Assembly: GCA_013289835.1 (NCBI GenBank)
Contig: JABCZG010000014.1
Location: 54,530-118,529, forward strand
Origin: Acidobacteriota bacterium
GTDB taxonomy: Bacteria; Acidobacteriota; Terriglobia; Acidiferrales; UBA7541
Direction of reading: 5' to 3'
Length of the DNA: 64,000 nt
Below, one piece after another: positions 60,240 through 64,000 of the stretch. The notes under the pieces are model-generated. The model was not told the DNA's origin and made no database searches. It saw only the letters and a program-made list of their open reading frames with translations. The first letter of the stretch is position 1. Each line of letters begins with the position of its first letter. A program made the position numbers and the translations under genes.

Positions 60240-60398
60240 ATGAGCAAACCGAAGGAATACAAAAATTTCGAGAATCTCGCGCGGCAATTAGTCAATGTCC
60301 CGCACAGCGAAGTGAAAGCCAAGCTGGATGCTGAAAATAAAGCCAAAAAGCGGAAGAAATCTAAGGCTTCTTCCGCTTCGGGCCGCGAGGCAATCTAG
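60240..60398 (+). CDS. IS passenger: small Lys-rich protein (52 aa)
   Basis: Encodes MSKPKEYKNFENLARQLVNV followed by PHSEVKAKLDAENKAKKRKK and a Ser/Ala tail. Starts two bases after the stop of the HEPN-like gene, so it is translated with it, and overlaps the end of the transposase gene by four bases on the opposite strand. The pattern (NFxxLARxLxxVPHSEVKAKLxxE) is one I recall as recurring next to IS1595-family transposases. Function is unknown; an antidote or an accessory DNA-binding role is possible. Confidence 0.7.
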   Translation: MSKPKEYKNFENLARQLVNVPHSEVKAKLDAENKAKKRKKSKASSASGREAI

Positions 60399-61375
60399 TT
60401 GGGCAGGCTAGGCGTCGCACCGACCTTGCCAGTCACTTCGGCATAGGTCAGCCGCTTTCCGAGGATGTGAGAGGCAACGTGCTCGAATCGCAGACCATCG
60501 TGAGCCAGTTCGCGGAAGTTGTAGCGGAACACCTGTTCGTCGAGATACCGAAACAGGTGGAACGGCTCAACGCTGATGTAGGTGCCTTTCAGTTGCCGCT
60601 TGAACAGGCTCCAGAAGTTTTCGAGTCCGTTGGTGTGAACCTGTCCGTCAACGTAGCGTTCGGCATGGTCAATGACCTTGTGCTCGAATCCCTTTTCCTT
60701 GAGCCCCTGATAGGACATGAGCGCATCGGTGTAGATCGCGCTGCCCGCTTTCACGTGAGCACGGATGTTGGATTGAAGCGCGTGCTTTTTGCGATTGCCC
60801 ACGACAGCGGCGCGGACTTCGCCACCACGTTCGAGAATGCCCTGAACCGCGATTTTGTCTTTGGTGCCAGTCTCGGTAATCCGGCGCTTGTGTTTGTCAG
60901 CGTGCATGAAGCGAGCCGCACCACCGACAAAGGTTTCGTCTGCTTCCACTTCGCTACCGGGACCGCCGAGTTTCAGAAAAGAACGGGTCTGCATCGCCAG
61001 CCGAATCCGATGGAGCATGAACCATGCGGACTTCTGAGTGGTGCCGAGAGCGCGGGCCACTTCATAAGAACTGATTCCGTTCTTGCAGTTGGCAATCATC
61101 CAAATGGCGACGAGCCACTTGTCGAGAGGCAGGGCAGAATCTTCCATGATGGTCCCGACCTTCACGGTGAACTGCCGATGGTCATGGACGCTTTTGCATT
61201 GCCACTTCCGTTGATTCAGGAGGAACACGGCATCCTCGCGGCCACAAGTGGGACAGGTCACAACGCCATCTGGCCAGCGCAACTTGACCATGAAGTTGAG
61301 GCAGTTATCGGGGTTGGCGAAGTGAACGATGGCTTGCTGGAGAGTCTTTGGCTTGGTGCTCATGGCGTCCCTCAC
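60395..61375 (-). CDS. IS1595-family transposase
   Basis: 326 residues. An N-terminal zinc ribbon (TCPTCGRED and later WQCKSVHDH) is followed by the DDE-type catalytic core: VEADETFVGG (first Asp), AIYTDALMSYQG (second Asp) and the HTNGLENFWSLFKRQLKG block carrying the final acidic position. ATG 61375 lies 50 bases inside the right terminal repeat; no frameshift is seen, so it is probably functional. Confidence 0.95.
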   Translation of the reverse strand: MRDAMSTKPKTLQQAIVHFANPDNCLNFMVKLRWPDGVVTCPTCGREDAVFLLNQRKWQCKSVHDHRQFTVKVGTIMEDSALPLDKWLVAIWMIANCKNGISSYEVARALGTTQKSAWFMLHRIRLAMQTRSFLKLGGPGSEVEADETFVGGAARFMHADKHKRRITETGTKDKIAVQGILERGGEVRAAVVGNRKKHALQSNIRAHVKAGSAIYTDALMSYQGLKEKGFEHKVIDHAERYVDGQVHTNGLENFWSLFKRQLKGTYISVEPFHLFRYLDEQVFRYNFRELAHDGLRFEHVASHILGKRLTYAEVTGKVGATPSLPN

Positions 61376-61424
61376 AAGCCAAATAGTAGCCTAGCCGCTC
61401 TGATTTGTCAAGTATATTGTTGCC

Positions 61425-61664
61425 TTCGTAAGAGTGGCAAATACAGGGCTTAGAAGATACGGAAAATGAAAGAGTTTGTAACTGCGTGAAAGCAAACGAC
61501 GAAAAATTCTGTGATTGGCGAACGATCCGTGGCGAGTCTTCGGAAAAGTTAAAGTAATTATTTAGGGATTCCACTGGAGACCCCCTACCCACCCCCCCAT
61601 TACATGGATGAATGTCAAAACAAAGGGGATAGAAGATGGGCAATTTGTAAGTGACTGAAAACAC
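61425..61664 (+). repeat. Repeat family A, copy 2, right part
   Basis: Begins with the right target duplication TTCGTAAG and continues with blocks shared with 840-1192 of copy 1: GCAAATACAGG, GAGTTTGTAACTGCGTGAAA, GATCCGTGGCGAGT, GTCAAAACAAAGG and ATGGGCAATTTGTAAGTGA. Compared with copy 1 it lacks the 18-bp insert and the segment at about 985-1120. Confidence 0.8.
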
Positions 61665-61965
61665 GTGGTGGGCGGGAGTTTGGTGACTTTGGGGAAATGA
61701 TGAGTGCGACCCCTCTCCGAGCCGCTCGGAGCACGCGAGAAGCAGTGCCCCCCTATGGTTTTTGTAAGGATGTGATTCGATGGGGGTTAGTGGATGGGGG
61801 GCTGCTAAGGATGTGTGGGGAAAGGAGTTAGAGCGAAGATCGTTGCAAGGTTTGAAGGTTAGCAGGTTGAAAGGTTGGGAGGGACAGAAAGAGAAGGAGC
61901 TCAGGCGCGCGGGAGAGATGGGCTGGCGGGGCTGGAGTTTGGCACTTCGAAGCTCAGTGTTGACG
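61665..61965. other. Gene-free spacer between repeats A and C
   Basis: Only short frames without ribosome sites. A CCCCCCTATGGTTTTTGTAAG stretch at about 61750 recalls the CACCCCCGGTG..TTTTCGTAAG start of repeat family A. Nothing else recognised. Confidence 0.4.
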
Positions 61966-62092
61966 TACACGGGAGAGGATAGCATGGGGGTGGCGAGGGG
62001 CTAAGTGTTTTGCAGGGAATGGGGAGAATTGAGGATTGAATGGTTGCGGAGGAGGGGTTAACGGTGTTCATGGGACGAGACAAAGCGAAGCG

Positions 62093-62130
62093 TGGCCCAC
62101 CCTTCGTAAAAACCACGAAGGGCTAGGCCA
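62093..62130. repeat. Hairpin in repeat C, left copy
   Basis: CCCTTCGT pairs with ACGAAGGG around AAAAACC; an outer TGGCC/GGCCA adds five pairs. The partner hairpin in the right copy is at 63607-63644, with a G-C pair replaced by A-T, so pairing is conserved while sequence changes. Confidence 0.8.
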
Positions 62131-62247
62131 CCCCAGAAATAAAGATAAAGTCAAAATCATCTCGCGCGTTAATGGTGCTCCACCCGCCACCCCAGAAATA
62201 AAGATAAAGTCAAAGTCACCCCCCGCGTTAAGGGTGCTCCACCCGCC
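62128..62247 (+). repeat. 59-bp tandem duplication within repeat C
   Basis: Two units starting at 62128 and 62187, each CCACCCCAGAAATAAAGATA AAGTCAAA.. to a CCACCCGCC-like end. The right copy of repeat C has only one unit. Confidence 0.85.
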
Positions 62248-62286
62248 AATCCGACCACACTACAAACCTGCATAGCGGTAGGCGGC

Positions 62287-62688
62287 GTGCAGCAGGGGTG
62301 CAGCGAATCCCCGTTCGACAATAGCCTCCAGAACACAATGCTGGGGCAAATGACCCCTCAAGACCTTCAAATCTTCAGTAGCGCCAGCGATTGGGTCACA
62401 GCCGGAGCAATCTGGGACGCGGTGGGTATTGTCAGCGTATTTACGTCCCCTGCAGTTCCAGTGATCTATACGCAGGCGAGAGCGGTCTTGATAGGCATCC
62501 AGGTGGGGGTTAGCACGTTCTTGGCCGCCGAACCCGGTCTGGTGCAGTTTGCCAATGACCTCGGCACAGGATATGCAAAATGGGAGGACGCAATACCGGG
62601 TTATCCCTCGAATTTAACACAGTGGATCGGATTCGGTGCCGGCGCTTTGGTAGAATGGGCCCAGTACGGCTTTCCCACACCATGGTGA
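62287..62688 (+). CDS. Hypothetical 133-aa protein, perhaps a C-terminal remnant
   Basis: Open from GTG 62287 to 62688. Protein-like sequence continues in frame upstream (..NPTTLQTCIAVGGVQQGCSE) into repeat C. The frame may therefore be the 3' end of a larger gene broken by the repeat. The visible part is hydrophobic and Gly/Ala-rich (IWDAVGIVSVFTSPAVPVIY, WIGFGAGALVEWAQYG) with an N-terminal QDLQIFSSASDWVTAGA. No family recognised and no good ribosome site. Confidence 0.4.
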   Translation: MQQGCSESPFDNSLQNTMLGQMTPQDLQIFSSASDWVTAGAIWDAVGIVSVFTSPAVPVIYTQARAVLIGIQVGVSTFLAAEPGLVQFANDLGTGYAKWEDAIPGYPSNLTQWIGFGAGALVEWAQYGFPTPW

Positions 62689-62807
62689 CGTGAACTAAAA
62701 CTACAGCAGCCTTGGATGCCCCAAGCGCAAGGCTCCGGCTCTGCAAATGGTTTTGGAAAGCGTTCCCACGGTTTCTGAACTTCAGAAATCAAAAAGAAAG
62801 GGCTGTT

Positions 62808-63518
62808 TTGAAAGCACTTACCGCGCTCCTTATCTACCCGGTAGTTTTTTTCCTCATCAAGGACCCCGCCGCGCTGAGATATGCCCGCGTTCATGGATTT
62901 TCGCCGATGCCGCAATCTGTACAGTTGCCCCTAGAGGAAAACGGAAGACTTTTGTACTTCGTCAAATTTCTTGTTGTAGCACTTTTCCTGATTGCATGGG
63001 CTAATGTCCACGGCGTTAACTTGTGGGCCTTCCTAGGTCACGTCGAGCCCGGGCAACACGTTGGTCGAATTGCGCTCGCTTCAACGGTAATACTGTTTTC
63101 GGGCCACATATCTGTCCTCTACCTTTTCAAGCGCGTCAGAGGGCTCTTCTTCGATCAAGGTCTTTCACGTGGACACTTTCTAACTTGGATTACAATTATT
63201 TTTGTCGGCGGGGTAGTTGAAGAGTCTTGGAGAGCCCTCACCCTGTCCGCTTCATCCGAAAAGGGCTTTAACTCGCTACTCGTCCTTCTAGCGACCTCTG
63301 CAGCAGCTGCCTTTTGCCACCTACTTGGAATCCCAGGTCGTACTCTAGGTCTCCGGGAAGAGGTTTTTTGGGACCTGGCTGTCGGGCTCGCCCTTGGTGC
63401 ACTTTTCGTACTTTATGGCACCGTCCTAATTCCTCTCTCCGTGAACATGTTGTATAATGTGTTTAACCTGCTGCTCATTCGATCGAATATTCCCCGAGAA
63501 AAGTCTAGGCCGGGCTGA
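62808..63518 (+). CDS. CPBP-like membrane protein
   Basis: 236 residues from TTG 62808 (AAAGAAAGG upstream; an earlier in-frame TTG at 62712 is possible). Six or seven membrane helices. The last part resembles CPBP/Abi membrane proteases: IIFVGGVVEESWRALTLS (usual form EExxxR, here EExxR), SAAAAFCHLLGI in place of FxxxH, and SVNMLYNVFNLL in the third motif. Spacing of the first motif differs from the canonical one, so catalysis is doubtful. It lies between the two copies of repeat C and looks less GC-rich than the window average, consistent with transferred DNA. Confidence 0.55.
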   Translation: MKALTALLIYPVVFFLIKDPAALRYARVHGFSPMPQSVQLPLEENGRLLYFVKFLVVALFLIAWANVHGVNLWAFLGHVEPGQHVGRIALASTVILFSGHISVLYLFKRVRGLFFDQGLSRGHFLTWITIIFVGGVVEESWRALTLSASSEKGFNSLLVLLATSAAAAFCHLLGIPGRTLGLREEVFWDLAVGLALGALFVLYGTVLIPLSVNMLYNVFNLLLIRSNIPREKSRPG

Positions 63519-63548
63519 TGGGCGGGCGGGTGGGTCAATCTTCAATCG

Positions 63549-63771
63549 GGCGGGTGGAACACCCTTAACGTGCGGGATGATTTTGACTTTATCTTTATTT
63601 CTGGGGTGGCCTAGCCCTTCATGGTTTTTATGAAGGGTGGGCCACTCTTTTCTTTGTCTTGTTTCATGGCTACCGTTAACCCCTCCTCCGCAACCATTCA
63701 ATCCTCAATTCTCTCCATTCCCTGCAAAACACTTAGCCCCTCGCCACTCCCATGCTATCCTCTCCCGTGTA
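63549..63771 (-). repeat. Inverted repeat C, right copy
   Basis: Reverse-complement partner of 61966-62247, at roughly 85-90 percent identity by eye, with one rather than two 59-bp units. Its hairpin is at 63607-63644. The pair encloses 62248-63548. Confidence 0.9.
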
Positions 63772-63872
63772 TATCGAATCCCATCCCCGCCTGCCCGGTA
63801 GTGCTTCTCACTCTCTCGCAATCTCCCCATCCAACGTCGTTACTCTCTTGCCAACAGATAGCCCCCATAAAT

Positions 63873-64000
63873 CTGATCTGCCCCCTAGCTCCGCGCACGG
63901 GATCATACGACACCAAGTTCTCCTGAATTCATGACTTTCGTCTCTTTCCGTTCCTCGAATGGCCGCTCGCAGGGAGCCGTAGGCGACCGGAGAGCGGCCA
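63873..64000 (-). repeat. Dispersed repeat family B, copy 2 (runs to window edge)
   Basis: Reverse complement of 1557-1684, gapless and about 90 percent identical by eye. The match starts at the last base of the window, so the true right end may be further out. The gap 63772-63872 between repeat C and this one holds no recognised gene. Confidence 0.85.

Larger units (their letters stand above)
59230..61424. mobile_element. IS1595-family element with passenger genes
   Basis: Complete 2195-bp element. Terminal inverted repeats of 24 bp match at 22 positions: GGCAACAATATAGTTGACGA.. on the left (59230-59253) and its partner at 61401-61424. The octamer TTCGTAAG is repeated directly at 59222-59229 and 61425-61432, the eight-base duplication known for the IS1595 family. 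It contains a HEPN-like protein gene, a 52-residue small protein, and on the opposite strand an intact transposase. All genes are intact, so the element may still be active. It interrupts repeat family A. Confidence 0.95.
61966..62247 (+). repeat. Inverted repeat C, left copy
   Basis: 282 bp matching the reverse complement of 63549-63771 (223 bp); the difference is exactly one 59-bp tandem unit. Shared segments in order: TACACGGGAGAGGATAGCAT, GAGGGGCTAAGTGTTTTGCA, GAGAATTGAGGATTGAATGG, GAGGAGGGGTTAACGGT, a hairpin, CCACCCCAGAAATAAAGATA and GCGTTAAGGGTG. Confidence 0.9.

Noticed and set aside
62093..62130. Intrinsic terminator
   Set aside because: The stem is strong but no T-run follows on either strand; treated as a repeat hairpin.
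63621..63926. Apparent protein MVFMKGGPLFSLSC.. also seen antisense at 61901-62116
   Set aside because: Similarity between the two frames comes from the inverted repeat C; indels and lack of a ribosome site argue against coding.
1..64000. CRISPR array
   Set aside because: No regularly spaced 24-40-bp repeats with unique spacers; the repeats found are dispersed or a two-unit tandem.

Overview
The window looks like chromosomal DNA of a GC-rich soil bacterium, most likely an Acidobacteriota. This is an inference from gene content: a Ser/Thr kinase fused to a PD40 propeller, a reaction-centre-type cytochrome c beside a GMC dehydrogenase, a choice-of-anchor-D/propeller surface protein, an S9 peptidase, many small secreted proteins, GTP-type PEP carboxykinase, and REP hairpins with their own tyrosine transposase. 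No rRNA gene is present. The only RNA gene is tRNA-Ile(GAT).

Layout. 1-3000: a partial zinc-ribbon gene, queF, a long gene-free stretch of dispersed repeats, and a WG-repeat protein. 3000-7100: a frameshifted REP-associated transposase, a duplicated copy of its 3' end, four REP hairpins, and a large Ser/Thr kinase. 7100-16800: an M20 peptidase, small secreted proteins, aldose 1-epimerase, PEP carboxykinase, a TPR protein and a peroxiredoxin ending at a textbook terminator. 16860-20820: an amidohydrolase, a cytochrome c, mntH and a DUF3467 protein. 20907-24630: tRNA-Ile, then a Tat-exported dehydrogenase set (small subunit, GMC flavoprotein, diheme cytochrome).

24846-36736 is a lipid region. 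A CDP-alcohol phosphatidyltransferase faces a nine-gene minus-strand operon, mostly with overlapping or nearly abutting genes. In transcription order it encodes a pseudo-HAD/fatty acyl-CoA reductase fusion, a thioester-reductase-like SDR, a pyruvyltransferase-like protein, an acyl ligase, an enoyl-CoA hydratase-like protein, a dedicated ACP, a second acyl ligase, a lipid kinase and a PlsC-type acyltransferase. It looks like a dedicated route that activates, carries, reduces and transfers an acyl chain into an unusual lipid. It is the best candidate here for an undescribed pathway.

37075-58500 is mostly housekeeping and envelope genes: leuB and a short leuA with a divergent LysR regulator, thioesterase, STAS protein, the anchor-D surface protein, exported MsrA and SodC, DinB protein, ROK kinase, HEAT membrane protein, S9 peptidase, Fsr-like exporter, a flavin monooxygenase and an acyltransferase-3.

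58593-64000 is accessory. A frameshifted DUF1203 gene precedes a complete 2195-bp IS1595-family element with 24-bp terminal inverted repeats, an 8-bp target duplication and a HEPN-like passenger gene. The element sits inside a dispersed repeat whose unoccupied relative is at 795-1192. Beyond it, two 223-bp inverted repeats, each with a hairpin showing a compensatory base change, enclose 1.3 kb with a CPBP-like membrane protein. The window ends in a 128-bp repeat that is the inverted partner of 1557-1684.
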